Shown one piece after another: positions 43,936 to 56,394 of a stretch of DNA of 64,000 nucleotides. Origin of the DNA: Scalesia atractyloides (lineage: Eukaryota; Streptophyta; Magnoliopsida; Asterales; Asteraceae); NCBI GenBank assembly GCA_947069175.1, contig CAMTDV010000022.1, forward strand, positions 39,165,027 through 39,229,026. The letters are read 5' to 3'. The position numbers and the translations under genes are program-made. The number at the start of each line of letters is the position of its first letter. The first letter of the stretch is position 1. Under the pieces are notes generated by a model. That model was not told where the DNA came from, ran no database searches, and saw only the letters and a list, made by a program, of their open reading frames with translations.

Positions 43936-45806
43936 TTATGTGAAGTTTGACTTGTCGTTGTGGTGGTATTCCTGACAAGTCCTCTGAGAAGACTTTAGGG
44001 AATTCCTTGACAACAGGGATCTCCTCAAGTTTTGGCTCCTTGGATTCTTGTCAACAACGTGTGCTGAGAAGACTATACATCCTTTTCGCAAGCACTTTCG
44101 GTCTTTCATACAAGAAATAATTCGTAATGGCATTTCGCTCTTCTCGCCATGTATAAGGAGTGTTTCATTATTAGGAAGTGGAATGCGAATAATTTTGTCG
44201 CAACACACGACTTCGGCTTGGTTATTGGATAACCAATCCATACCAATTACAACTTCAAAACTACCTAACTGGATGGTTAATAAATCGATATTGAATTTTT
44301 GTTCACTTAATTCTAAAGAACATCCTTTAATAATTTCATCAGATTCAATTATCTTTCCATTCACTAGTTCGATAGTGAATGGAATATCTAATGTATTTGA
44401 ATTTAGTTCAAGTATATCTTTAAACTCTAAAGATATGAAACTAAAATCTGCGCCGGTATCAAATAAAATGGATGCAAAATGATTATTGATAGGGAATGTA
44501 CCAGTGATCACATTTGGATCTTGACGTGCCTTGTGAGCTCCTATTACAAAGGCTCGCCCGTGGCCTTTGTTCTCCTTTGGGCAGTTCTTCCTAAAGTGGC
44601 CCAATTCACCGCAACCATAACAACTTTGATTTCTTCCTCGGTCGTTTCCATTTCCATAGCCTCCTTCTTTCTTTCCTTCATTCTTGTTTCCTTTGTTGTT
44701 ACTCCAACAATTTTCGGTGGGGTGTCCCAACTTCCCGCACTTATCACATTTGGTGGTTCGGCATCCACCATAATGATGATAATTGCACCTGTTGCACTTA
44801 GGTACATTTCCTGTATAACCTCTTGGTTCTGTCTCTGTTGTTGCCATGAATGCTTTGTTCCTTTTTGCTATTGGAGTTTCCTTCTTCTTGCTACTCGGGC
44901 GGGAACCTTTCTTGAAATGGGTAAACTTTCTCTTATTTCCATGTGAGGTTGATTCTACATGTGTCTCCTTGGGCATCTCCGCATTCTTTCTCGAAAACTT
45001 ATTCATTCTTACCGCTTCTTCGGTAAGACTTACTACAATCGTAATTTCCTCGCTGATGGTTGCTGGATGTGATGAAGTAACCATACATCGAATTTCTGGA
45101 GCTAATCCCCAAATGTATCATTCGATACGTTTGAATTCGGGAGTTACCATATACGGAACGACTCGTGAAAGATCATGAAATCGCTGAGTATAGCCATAGA
45201 TGTCAGATCCAACCATCGCTATATTCCAAAACTCTGTTTCCAACTTTTGTAGTTTGGCTCTTGAACAATACTTCTCACGCCTCATTTCCTTTAGTCTTTC
45301 CCAAGTGATAGCGTATGCTGTTGCATCTCCTAACGTTTGTACTTGCATATTCCACCATGATAAAGCTTAGTCATTGAACAATCCCGAAACATATAATACA
45401 GCCTGGTTAGGGGAACAATTACTCATGCGGATTACAGAATCCGTCTTTTCGGTCCATCGAACAAATGCTACCGCTCCACCTGTGCCGTCAAAGTTCAATG
45501 GTTTGCAATCTAAAAATTGCTTATATGTGCATCCTGAAATGTTGGTTCTCGAAGTGTCAGAAATATTTATTTTGCAAATAAAATATTAATGAGAATTTCT
45601 TATAAGGTTATGAGTAACCAACCGTTCGTAGGATTTGTTACTATTGGTGGGGCTTGAGCCCTATCTTCATTTCTCAAATTGGTGCGATTTGCTTCATGTT
45701 GAGCAATCGCATCCTTAATGCGTTGATTCAAGAAAGCATCAAGCTCAGCTTGAGAAGTGGGTAGGGGAGTTTGGAGTTGATGTATACTCCTTCTTCTTTG
45801 TGGCAT
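43936..45806 (-). pseudogene. Gypsy B gag and protease (decayed)
   Basis: Gag starts at ATG 45806 (MPQRRRSIHQLQTPLPTSQA). After a frameshift the capsid domain is readable near 45540-45118 (FLDCKPLNFDGTGG, ALSWWN, KLETEFWNI). A TGA at 45120-45118 interrupts the frame leading into YIWGLAPEIR. The open frame 45084-43936 carries a CCHC-like finger, CDKCGKLGHPTENC (near 44740), a second one, CYGCGELGHFRKNC (near 44620), and the protease motif ILFDTGADFSFIS (near 44470), then GMDWL. Gag builds the particle, knuckles bind RNA and the protease cuts gag-pol. The TGA may come from an arginine CGA. Confidence 0.88.
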
Positions 45807-45962
45807 GATCTTCATATATAAAATCATATACCATGAATTAGACAATTATTTCAGATAAATATTGTCATTCATGGATAAAATAGAATAAAATATATCTAAT
45901 AGAATATATATATATATATATATATAGATCAAATAATCGAATCATCTCTCACGTGGGATATT
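45807..45962 (-). other. Gypsy B sequence upstream of gag, left of the copia 2 insertion
   Basis: AT-rich noncoding sequence with a (TA)n run at 45904-45926, ending with ATATT, the left TSD of copia 2. It continues at 56296. No PBS is present here or in 56301-56394. Confidence 0.7.
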
Positions 45963-46607
45963 TGTTGATACAGTTTTGTGTCTGTCGATTGTTCTTAATT
46001 ACAGTTGTAATTGTATGGTCTTTGCTCAAATGTCTGTATAGGTTTGGTCGTGTCAAATATATCGAGATATCCTTCTATCTTGATCTAGTATGACATCTTA
46101 GCTTGTCTGTATTAATCAGTTGCATACGTGCATACTAATAAGTCTTGAAAACGTCAAGTCTACGCACGTTCTCCAATAAAGAGGATTCTGTGCGAGTCAG
46201 AAAATTTGTATGAAACAGAGGTTTCGTGCGAATCACTGAGTGGTTTTGTACGAAACATGTATTTCGTACGAAACACTGACTCGTACCAGTTCTGGAGTTG
46301 TGACTCGTGTGAAATAGTGTGTTCCATATGTCTGGATTTGTGAATCGTACGAAACTAGACGGACACTATATAAGCAGACTTGGACTTGCGTGTGAGAGTT
46401 AGACTGACTAGCTCACCAGACTGACCTTTGAGTTGGTTATCTCTGAAGACGAAGACACAAGAACACAATCATTAATCAAGATAGTGAATCTTTGGTTACC
46501 CCGTGTTCTTTACTTTGCTTTGGTCGCATGCACACTTGGATTCCGCACTTGTGTGTGTGTCATATGAACAAGGAGCTGGTTTAACACCATCCGCAGGTGG
46601 ACCTACA
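45963..46607 (+). repeat. 5' LTR of copia 2 (645 bp)
   Basis: TGTTGATACAG ... ACCTACA. CGTACGAAAC-type motifs cluster at 46190-46360, followed by TATATAA at 46367-46373. It lacks about 55 bases present in the 3' LTR near 56100-56155. The deletion ends share CAA. Confidence 0.93.
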
Positions 46608-47311
46608 AGTGGTATTAGAGCTTTGGCTCTTTCCTTGTTCAAAACCGGGCTTAGTTGTGTCTGAGCTAGTTTGAAGATTTCTGAATTGTTCTTGAGCCTC
46701 TAGCAGAAAACTTAAGTTTTGGATAGATAACTAACTTAAAACTTGGTTAAAATCTGTTGCATACAGAAAATTTTATGGTAAATTTTTCTAAAGAACACCC
46801 TTGAAGAAGAAATCTGCAAAAATTTGAATCTGATTAGTTTTGGTAGGGTTGACATTTTCTGACTTGGATCTGGACTTGGACTGTTGACTGAATAAAAATC
46901 TATGTTTTAACTAAAAGTGGGTAAGACAACAGGTAATTTCGAAAAAGCAGGTCTACACAAGAAAGGAAATTTCTCACCAAACCATTTCTGGAAAGATTCC
47001 TCTAAAAAACACTGAACAAAACAGTTTGTGCGATTGAAAAGTTTAGTGCAAAACATTTGAATCGCACGAAAACACCTTGTCTCGCACAAAACAACTGTTT
47101 CGCATGAAACTGTGTGGTTCGTACGAAATAGGGTGTTATCCGCAGCAAATTAGTTTCATACGAATAACTTTGGTTTTTGTTTGTTTTTCGCGTTTTTCAA
47201 AGCTTTGTGATTTTAAGAATTTGTCATATTTTCAGAACCTGTGAATTTTTAAACGGTAAATATAATTTTGAAATTTAAAACCTTTAAATTTTCATTAAAC
47301 AAGAAAATATA
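46608..47311 (+). other. Copia 2 PBS and leader with CGTACGAA/CGCACGAAA motifs
   Basis: PBS at 46610-46621. At 47025-47170 about seven variants of TCGCACGAAA or TTCGTACGAAAT occur before gag. Noncoding. Confidence 0.8.
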
Positions 47312-50300
47312 ATGAGTTCTAACCCGTGGGATTGGAGTTGTTCAAGCTCAAATCAGGAGTCTTCGCAAAGCTCTGCAACATCATGGGTAAAATCTTTGAT
47401 GCCTCAACATACAGCAATGATCTCTGCAAATCAATGGGCGTGTGTTGCGAATCAAAATCAAAGCATCCAAACTCTATTAATGAGCGAAAGTGAAACAGGG
47501 AGTAATAACCGACCGCCAAAGTTAAATCACATGAACGATTATCATGCATGGAAATGTCGTCTTTACACGTATGTTCTCGGTCAAAACACGAAATTATGGA
47601 CGTGTTTCACTACCCCCTATAATGAAGCACTTGAAGAAGCTGGATCAAATCCAACCTCATTGGCCAATCTAGTCGAAAGTGACAAGAAAGCTTACGATCC
47701 AGAGAAAAAGGCATTTGCTATCCTCACACAAGCTCTGCATAAAGACATTTATCATCAGTTTGTGTATTGTACTACAACGAAAAATTTGTGGGACACTTTG
47801 GAAGCATGAGGTGAAGGTAACGCTGCTACCAGGAAGATTCGGCATGATCTGCTCAAGAAAGAGTTTGAAGGTTTCATGTTCATGGAGAACGAAACCTTGA
47901 ATGATATGACCACTCGGTTTTATCATCTTCTTAGCGAAGTGTACTCATATAAAGTTTTAGCAACACACAAGAATTTGTGATGCGATTTGCTGATGCTTTA
48001 CCTCCAAAATGGGGTCAATTTATTGATCTTTTAAAACATACAGGTGTTTTGGACTTAATAAGTATTTATGAATTTGTGCAGAAACTGGAGAACAAGAATG
48101 AAGAAGAACTCCGGAAGGCACAACGAGTCTTTGCTCCACAAAACCATGAGATGTACTTTGGAAGTATAAATGCAGGTACAAGCTCAAGTCAGCAACCAAA
48201 GCTGCAGACCGCGTTTGTGTCAAACGTGAACCCTTTCCTACCCCAGCCTGTCCAATCAAGTCAATCTACAGGTTCGAGTAATCAAGCCTATGGACAAACT
48301 TTTGATCCGAAAGCATTCCTTCCACAGCCAAGGGATTTAGTGCATAAAGCTCCATAGCAAGCTCCTCAACAAGCTTTCTATGGAAGCAACAGTCAATCGG
48401 CAAATCCCTACACTGTCAAACTTGACACGTCAAATCTCTCCAAAATCAATGTAGAAGTTGCACAGAACATGTAGAACTTCTAAATACCATGGTCAGGTCA
48501 TATTGTGGTTTATTTGCAGGTCAAATAGGGAACATCAATTTAACAAACGAAGACTATGAACGAATTGACCGAGATGAAATGGAGCTGACGGACATCAAGT
48601 GGGCATTTGCAAGCGCTATGAGAAGAGCGAAAGGATTATATGAGAAGAACGGGGAGAACCAGTTTGGAAAGCAAGAAGGATACCAAATACGGCTTTGACA
48701 AAACCGCCATTACTTGCTTCAACTGTGGAGAAAGAGGTCACTTTAAGCGGGAATGCACAAGACCCAGCAAGGAAGGAAATCACAACCCCTTTCGTAATCA
48801 GTCTCAACCATCCAACACAGCACCGTACAACAACGAAATAAGAATAGTAGCTGTTGGCAACTCTAACAACACCAATCATCAGGACCTTCAAACACGCACA
48901 GAGCTATGGTATTTCAGTCTGATGAAGGATGCGATTGGTCAGTACTGTTGGGAACTGAGAACAACGGAAGAACTGCATGCTATGCGAAGATCGTGGATCA
49001 AATCAAGCATGATCACAGCATCAATACTCCGAATCACGATGATACATCTGGGGATGCTGGTAGTTCTGATGAAGAATGTTCAAGTTCAGATGGTTATGGA
49101 TCTGATTCTGATGTGAAGAAAGGAAGTGATGCTGAGGTTGAAAAGTTGCTAAGATATACCAATATGTGCTTGATCATATCATTGAAGTTCAAAAACTAAA
49201 GGGAGATGCTCAATGCATATGGTATAATTCGTGTCCACCCCCAATGAAACACAATTATACCAAAATGCCTGATGAAAAGGAGATGCCTCGTTTTTAACCC
49301 TCTGTACCTTTGAAGCCCGAGGAATTCACAGCAGGGTTAGGGTTCAAACTAGGCAATTCCTCTAAAGAACCAAACAAGCCTGAAAGTTCATTGTCCGATG
49401 AAGAAGAAGATGAAACATCAGATGATGAATCAAGAAATGATGATCAGGATCAGCCTCTTGATGAAAGGAAAAGAGTAGAATTGTCTGCTACTCCTAGTAC
49501 TCAATCTGTTGAGAATCAAGTTACTGTTCCTAAGAAATCTGTGAAGACAAGTGTGTCTACACAAGAAGTAGATAATGTATTGTATACTTTGGTTGGAGAT
49601 AAGAAAATCTATTCAAACGAAGATTTTCCAATTAAAAACGTAAATCCAATCTCTATAGATCAGGTTTTTGAAAAGTCAACAACCAAACCTTTAGAGAAGA
49701 AATAGTCAACCAAATCACAACCATTATCCGCTTCAAAAGAAAAAGAATGGAAGCGAGTTGAAAAGCCCACAACTTCTCAACCGAAGGTTGAAGCAAAAGG
49801 CTCTCGTTACCAGAAAAGGCTAAAACTGTTAAATTTGTAAGTTCTAAAGGTATCGATAAAGTAGAAACTTTTCAAGGAAAATCTAATGTTGATTTTGTAA
49901 AGAAAGTTAAGATTTTGAAATGAAATAGTCAAAACAATTACACCCAACGCACTGATGGATGTAATGAAAATGAACCCAGTACCTCAGGATCCACAAATTC
50001 AACATCAAGCCGAGAAACACGATCTCCTAGTTTTGTTGAAAGGAGAACTTGTTTCAAATGTGGAGAATTTGGCCACATTATAAAGGATTGTCAAAATCCA
50101 GCCAAATAAAGATGTATAGAGAAAGCCCCTCATCAACCAACTTGCAAACATAATCTGTTTCTCAAACACAAGATAAACGAATTATTAAAAATCAAAAAGA
50201 GAAACAGTTGAGAAAGCTTTAAAATCGGATTCTTCTAAAAAGGATCAAAGATCTTCAAAGTCAATAAAACAAGACACTGTTAAAATTGTAAATAATAGTA

Positions 50301-50453
50301 AATCTGGTAATAAACAAGGATCTTGAAACAGAAGACCGGTGATGGTTCAAAAGGAGGCTCTCAGTTTGTTAATCATCAAGAAATTGAGATTACATTTCTC
50401 GATGATAAGGGACGACCCAAGACCACTAAGGCTTGGGTCCCCATCTCAAACTA
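47312..50453 (+). pseudogene. Copia 2 gag, unusually long, with two zinc knuckles (decayed)
   Basis: Starts at ATG 47312 (MSSNPWDWSCSSSNQ). The capsid part runs in 47312-47809 (LNHMNDYHAWKCRLYTYVLG), past TGA 47807, with a frameshift near 47975. It continues in 47977-48357 (MMRFADALPPKWGQFI, VQKLENKNEEELRKAQRVFA). The first CCHC, CFNCGERGHFKREC, is near 48717. Acidic, low-complexity sequence follows (SSDEECSSSDGYGSDSD; LSDEEEDETSDDESRNDD in 49310-49705). A second CCHC, CFKCGEFGHIIKDC, is at 50050-50091. It ends DDKGRPKTTKAWVPISN with stop at 50452-50454. Several shifts and stops break it. Two knuckles 1.3 kb apart is a notable arrangement. Confidence 0.85.
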
Positions 50454-51989
50454 ATCTTGTTTGTGCATGTGCAGGGTGTTCCAGGAGGAACTGTAAACAG
50501 TTATTGGATTGTTGACAGTGGAGCATCAAGGCACATGACAGGCGACTTACGGCTCCTATATGATGTGAAAAGCATAAGGGATGGTTATGTTGCTTTTGCT
50601 GGTAACAAAGGTGGATACATCACTGGAGAAGGAATGGTCTCCAATGGTGTTGTGAGCTTCGACAAGATCAATTATGTGCGGCAAATTGATTACAATCTTC
50701 TTAGCGTTTCTCAAATTTGCGACAAGAAGTTCACGGTACATTTTGTTGATGCCGGATGTTATGTGCTGAAGCCTGGATTCAAGATCCCCAAGGAATGGAT
50801 TCTCCTGTCGGCTCCAAGAATTAATGATTTGTATATTCTTGATATGAGCCAAGCTATTACAACATCTGCACAAGTCACATGTTTTGTCTCCAAAGCCACC
50901 GAGAAGAAATCAATCTCCTGGCACAGACGTATGGGACACATTCACTTGAGGAAAATGAACTATTTGGTGAAGAACAATCTAGTGAATGGTGTGCTAGTGA
51001 AGAACTTTCATCTTCAAGACGTTTGTGTATCATGCCAGAAAGGGAAGCAAGCGAGAAAATCCCATCCCGTGAAGAAGATCAACACGGTGAATATGCCACT
51101 GGAACGTCTTCATATGGACCTCTTTGGACCTATGAAACACAAGACAACCTTTGGTGATTCTTATTGTCTGGTAGTTACTGATGACTATTCCAGATCCTCA
51201 TGGGTAAACATGCTGGCACACAAGAGTGAAGTTCCTACTATCCTCAAGAATCTCGTGACTTTTTTAGAAAATTTGTACAGTCTGAAGGTAAGGTTAATCA
51301 TAAGCGACAATGGCACGGAATTTAAGAATCAAGTTATGGACGAGTACTGTTCCTCAAAGGGTATTCTGCATGAGTACAGTTCTCGATACACTCCACAACA
51401 AAATGGCGTTGCTGAGAGGAAGAATAGAACTCTCATTAAAACTGCAAGAACCATGTTAGTAGAATCAGAGCTTCCCGTTCAATTTTGGGGAGAAGTTGTT
51501 GCTACTGCGTGTTATACGATGAATAGAGTTCTTACGGTGAAGAGACATGGGAATACATGCTTTGAGTTGTTACATAAAAGGAAACCGGATGTTTCTTTAT
51601 TAAAACCTTTTGGAGCACCATGCACTATGATCGACCCACATGGAAAATTTGGTCCCAAGGCTATCGAAGGTTTCTTTGTTGGATATGCTACTCCTAATTT
51701 CCGGGTGTGGAATTTGTCTTCAAAGAAGATTGAAGAATGGGGTGAAGTCAAGGTTCAGCGATATGCAGAAGCTACAAGAGCTCCGGGTGCTCCTTGGATG
51801 TTTGGCTACGATGGGCTATTTGACTCCTTTAATCTGCCAACTATTGATGATGCAACAGCTGCTGCTCAGATGTTATTAGAAAGTGATACTGCAGTAGACT
51901 CGTCATTAGTTCGACCAATTATTGTTACCATCAAGTGTCGACTTCGGTTAACAATCTTGTTCAAAATGAGGAATTCGAAGACGCTGTAG
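50433..51989 (+). pseudogene. Copia 2 protease and integrase (long open frame, truncated C-terminus)
   Basis: A 518-codon frame, in -1 phase relative to the gag end it overlaps. PR: SYWIVDSGASRHMTGD (about 50490). GAG-pre-integrase zinc finger: WHRRMGHIHLRK with VCVSCQKGKQ (about 50920-51050). INT core: RLHMDLFGPM (first Asp), TDDYSRSSW, LIISDNGTEFKN (second Asp, about 51305), and PQQNGVAERKNRTLI with the catalytic Glu (about 51395). C-terminal part: MNRVLTVKRHGNTC, KAIEGFFVGYATPNFRVWNL. All catalytic residues seem present. The frame is lost at about 51950 before RT. Confidence 0.92.
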
Positions 51990-53917
51990 ATTATAATGTT
52001 TCATCAGAAGATGATGAGTTTCATGATGCAAATGAAGCTGCCTCTGGTGCGGTTCCTGAAATTTAGATGGTACGTTAAATATTCAACCGCAAGGGACGAC
52101 TGAAGGTCAGGCATCTACAACATCATCGAATCCAGCTCTCGATGTAACTGTTGATCTGAATATCAACAATTTGGATATCAATTCTTGAGTTCCTGATGTG
52201 CCAGAAACTCGAATTCATAATATCCATCCTCAGCAGAATATTATTGGAGTGTCCAGAGTGGTGTGCAGACTCGTAATCAGCTGCGAAACAACCAGAATGC
52301 TGGATTGTATTCGGAAATCAGGGAATCTGGTGGTCTGAATGATTGGTCTTTTGCCTACTGTGTGTAACAAGTAGAACCAAAATCTTGGAAGGAGGCAATG
52401 AAAGAAGACTCGTGGGTTGAAGCCATGCAGGAAGAACTTCAGCAGTTTCAGAAGTTAGGCGTCTGGAAATTGGTTGACAGGCCTGACAGCTACAAGAAGA
52501 TAAGTACACGATGGGTGTACAAGTGCAAGAAGGATGACCAAGGTGTTGTTGTGAGAAACAAAGCGCGATTGGTTGTTAAAGGTTTTAATCATGTTGAAGG
52601 CATTATTACAATGAAGTTTATGCACCGGTTGCATGACTTGAGGCTATAAGAATCTTTTTGGCTTATGCGTCCTTCAAGAAGTTCACCATTTATCAGATGG
52701 ATGTGAAGAGTGCATTTCTTCATGGTGTGGTATAAGAGGAAGTATATGTTGAGCAATCGCCAGGTTTTGAAGATCCTCTCCATCCTGACAAGGTTTGGCT
52801 TCTCAACAAGGCGTTATATGGTCTTCATCAAGCTCCGAGGGCTTGGTATGAAACGTTGTCTACCTATCTGTTGAAGAATGGTTTTCGACAAGGCCTGATC
52901 GACTATACTCTCTTTAGCAAGGAACAGGACAAGGACTTGCTGCTAGTACAGGTTTATGTTGATGATATTATATTTGGGTCGACTAACACTCGAATGTGCA
53001 AAGAATTCGAACAGGTTATGCAGGAGAAGTTCGAGATGAGCGCAATGGGAGAAATGACTTTCTTTTTAGGTTTGCAGGTTCAACAATCAAAGGAAGGGAT
53101 TTTTATCAATCAAACCAAGTACGTCGGAGATATTCTCAAGCCGATTTCAGATGGATGACTCAAAGCCTTTGGGAACTCCATTAGCTCAAAATCATGGGAT
53201 TACTCCAGACGGAATGGGTGAACATGTTGAACCATCTCTCTATCATGCAATGATCGGATCTCTCATATATCTTACTGCTTCAAGACCCGACATAATGTAC
53301 CCAACATGCCTTCTGGCACGCCATCAGTCTAGTCCGAAGGTTTCTCATTTGATGGCTGTAAAAAGGATCTTTCGTTAGTTGAAGGGACGCCCTGACACTG
53401 GTCTATGGTACCCTAAGGATGATAACTTTGAACTAACAGCATTCAGTGATTCTGATCATGGCGGCTGTAAAATTGATGTAAAGTCAACAACAGCAGGATG
53501 TCAGTTCTTGGGAAATCGCCTAGTCACGTGGCAATGTAAAAAGCAGACTTGTGTAGGTACATCAACATGTGAGGCTGAGTATATTTAAGCTTCTAGTTGC
53601 TGCTCTCAAGTTCTATGGATTAAACAGCAAATGCGCGACTACGGTTTTGAATTTCTTACCACTCCTATTTTTGTTGATAATGAAGCTGCTTTACAGATCA
53701 CTCGGAATCCTATACACATTAAAAAACAAAACACATTGAGATGAAGTATCATTTCATAGGAGATTGTTATGAAAAGAGACTTATCGATGTTGTTAAAATC
53801 CACACTGATCACCAACGTGCCGACCTTTTTACCAAAGCCTTTGATAAATCTCGTTTTGATTATCTACTTTTGGTCAATGGCATCAAGGTGAAACCCGAGT
53901 TACTCAACCATGGCTAA
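51990..53917 (+). pseudogene. Copia 2 reverse transcriptase and RNase H (broken)
   Basis: RT starts in 52398-52649 (EDSWVEAMQEELQQFQKLG, RWVYKCKKDDQG). A frameshift near 52605 and stops near 52648 and 52731 follow. It is open again in 52856-53158 with QVYVDDIIFGSTN (about 52950), shifts at about 53150, and continues to TAG 53376-53378. RNase H lies in 53379-53588 (AFSDSDHGGCKIDVKS, then CEAEY, keeping the catalytic Glu that copia 1 lost) and stops at TAA 53586-53588. The remainder (FVDNEAA) continues with one more shift near 53720 to the pol stop at 53915-53917. Confidence 0.9.
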
Positions 53918-55595
53918 CTATTTTTGTATATACTTTTCTAAAAATCTAAAACTACAAAAAGAATTTCAGTTTTATATTTTAGGGGGAATAAGTTTAAGGA
54001 AATACAAAAATTTGTCTTTTATTTACCTTCTTTGTTTAAAGGGGTGAAAAATTAAGAAAAATACAAAAAACATTAGAAAAATCTAAAATGAGTTTCTTGG
54101 ATAAGTCGAAGATGATGAAATTCACCGGTAAATCTGTCAGATATGGTTAAAAGCATAGAAAGAAGATTGATAAGTAGCTTTACTTATGATGTATCGGTAG
54201 GCTCGCAATCAGACTAAAATGTGCAGGTTGATATAAACCTAACAGACAGAACGCCAGGTGGGAACCATTCATTGGCATATGGTCTTGGTACCGAAATTTT
54301 GTTTGATAGAGTGTCAAGGTTCTGAGATATACGGTTTTTATGCTGGCTTATCATCTAGGTATCATGGTTGAATCTTTTGCCGAAAAATAACGGTGGCGCA
54401 AGTCTAGAACTTCCATGATATCATACATACGTGTACATACTGCATACGACCTTCAGATATGTGATAAAAATATCACATCCCCAAAATAAGTGATGAAGTA
54501 TCACAGCTCTATGCGGGAGCTAAGTTCGTCTCTTTGTTGGTACGATGGTACTAACCTGTTCACGGACTTACTCATGTGCCCTGCATGCATATGAAAATCA
54601 AGTTCCTCATCAATAAGTGATTTAATCACAGAGGGCATGTTTTCAATAAAAAATAAGTGAGTATCTCACATCATTCATATACGTCAAAACATATGATAAA
54701 GCAGTATACTCACCGGTAAGATTTTCTCTTGTGCATATCTTGATACAGGAATGTGTCGTGATGTGGTTGAACACCGGCTAGTAAGTATAAATCCATACCT
54801 TAATTATATCTCCTAGTCATGATTACATCTGATAAGTCTGAGCTTACATGGACAACAATACCGATAATTATAGTTGAATACTTATCTGTTTAATTTTGAA
54901 GTTTTAAACCAAATATCGTTTTTGACAAAGATTAAAATGCTGGTATGATTCCTTTACCTTGAAACTCGAAAAAGATTGTAGTTTATCTATTTTGTTTTTC
55001 AGTCTAGTTTACTTAGTTGCTTATGTAATTACTTTTTGAAAGTTAGCCAAAGTTGATACTCGAAAGTTTCTACCAAGATACGCCAGAAAACCATGTGTTG
55101 GATATCACAACTTCATAAAGTAATATCTTGCAACAAGTAACTCATCAAAAGAAATCCAAAATCTGAAATTCGTTTGAGTGTGTGTATCTCATACGAATGA
55201 ACCTAGTCATTTAATTGACTTGGTCACTTGTTTTTCTTAATCTGCTGCTGGAATTCATACGAGTGTGTGTATCTTGTTCAGGGAATACAATCGTACGAAG
55301 ATTTTATGATAAGTCTTTCGTGTCTATTCCCTGAGAAATTTGTGTTCTAATTATATTTGTCTATGAGTACAGATTGATACAAAAAGAACATAAACAAAGA
55401 CCAGCAATGAAGAAATCTGACAAGTCAGAAGATGAAACAAGAAAGATTTGAAGTTTCTTTGATGTTCGAAGACCTGATGCACTAATCATTAGATAGCAGA
55501 TCTATCAATGGATAGCAGATCTTCAGGGGGAGTTTGTTGATACTCCAAGACCAAAGACCGAAGACCGAAGACCAAGCAACATCCAACCGGGAGTT
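53918..55595 (+). other. Copia 2 3' noncoding region, accessory ORF missing
   Basis: Collinear with copia 1 from its pol stop: PPT-like tracts at about 53982 (TTTTAGGGGGAATAAG), 54512 (TGCGGGAGCTAAG) and 55522 (CAGGGGGAGTTTG). The GTATCGGTAGGCTCGCAATC block is near 54192. Near 55371 an acceptor-like ATGAGTACAG is followed by a short remnant of the accessory ORF start (ATG at 55407, AAATCTGACAAGTCAGAAGA). It then jumps to the sequence before the LTR. The 2-kb ORF and the TATA/exon-1 region of copia 1 are absent. Confidence 0.75.
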
Positions 55596-55610
55596 TGTTG
55601 ATACAGTTTT
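55520..55610 (+). repeat. Duplicated PPT/LTR start of copia 2
   Basis: GGGGGAGTTTGTTGATACTC (55523-55542) and CGGGAGTTTGTTGATACAG (55588-55606) are two copies of the plus-strand priming junction about 65-70 bases apart. AGACCGAAGACC repeats lie between. Only the second leads into the full LTR. Confidence 0.85.
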
Positions 55611-56295
55611 GTGTCTGTCGCTTGTTCTTAATTACAGTTGTAAGTGTACGGTCTTTCCTCAAGTGTCTGTATAGGTTTGGTCGTGTCGAATAGATCGAGA
55701 TATCCTTCTATCTTGATCTAGTATGACATCTTAGCTTGTCTGTGTTAATCAGTTGCATGTGTGCATACTGATAAGTCTTGGAAACGTCAAGTCTACACAC
55801 GTTCTCCAATAAAGAGGATTCTGTGCGAGTTAGAAAATTCATACGAAACAGAGGTTTTGTGCAAATCACTGAGTGGTTTCGTACGAAACATGTATTTCGT
55901 ACGAAACACTGACTCGTACAAATTCTGGAGTTGTGACTCATGTGAAATAGTGTGTTCCATATGTCTGGATTTGTAATTCGTACGAAACTGGACGGACACT
56001 ATATAAGCAGACTTGGACTTGCGCGTGAGAGTTAGACTGACTAGCTCACCAGACTGATCTTTGAGTTCGTTATCTCTGAAGACGAAGACACAAGAACACA
56101 ACAAGTTTGTTTGAGTCACACGAGCATTGTGTGTATATGTTTGTATTTGTTCTCAATCATTAATCAAGATAGGGAATCTTTGGTTACCCCGTGTTCTTTA
56201 CTTTGCTTTGGTTGCATGCACACTTGGATTCTGCACTTGTGTGTATGTCATATGAACAAGGAACTGGTTTAACACCCTCTGCAGGTGGACCTACA
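55596..56295 (+). repeat. 3' LTR of copia 2 (700 bp)
   Basis: TGTTGATACAG ... GACCTACA followed by TSD ATATT. CGTACGAAAC motifs at 55820-55985, TATATAA at 56000-56006. It keeps a 55-base stretch lost from the 5' LTR. Confidence 0.93.
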
Positions 56296-56394
56296 ATATT
56301 CATACAAATATCATCATGACACAAATATAATGAATAATCAACAACGCATGATAAAAGAAGGATAATAAACTTCAAATATCTATACTTTCAAATA
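56296..56394 (-). other. Gypsy B sequence right of copia 2, up to the truncated LTR
   Basis: AT-rich. It begins with ATATT (TSD) and joins LTR B at about 56395. The terminal 0.95 kb of the LTR (as in 31429-32376) and the PBS are missing at this join. Confidence 0.6.

Larger units (their letters stand above)
45963..56295 (+). mobile_element. Copia 2: Sirevirus-like Ty1/copia element, TSD ATATT
   Basis: LTRs 45963-46607 (645 bp) and 55596-56295 (700 bp), TGTTGATACAG ... GACCTACA, are flanked by perfect TSD ATATT (45958-45962, 56296-56300). PBS TGGTATTAGAGC (46610-46621) has one change from the usual TGGTATCAGAGC. The interior has leader, gag, PR-INT, RT-RNH, and a 1.7-kb 3' noncoding region collinear with copia 1 but without the accessory ORF. 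Several frameshifts and stops make it inactive. It sits in gypsy B, opposite in orientation. Confidence 0.95.

Noticed and set aside
44048..44946. Two plus-strand open frames of 144 and 155 codons opposite gypsy B gag/protease
   Set aside because: They are antisense shadows of the minus-strand gag-PR frame, whose zinc knuckles and DTGA motif are clear.
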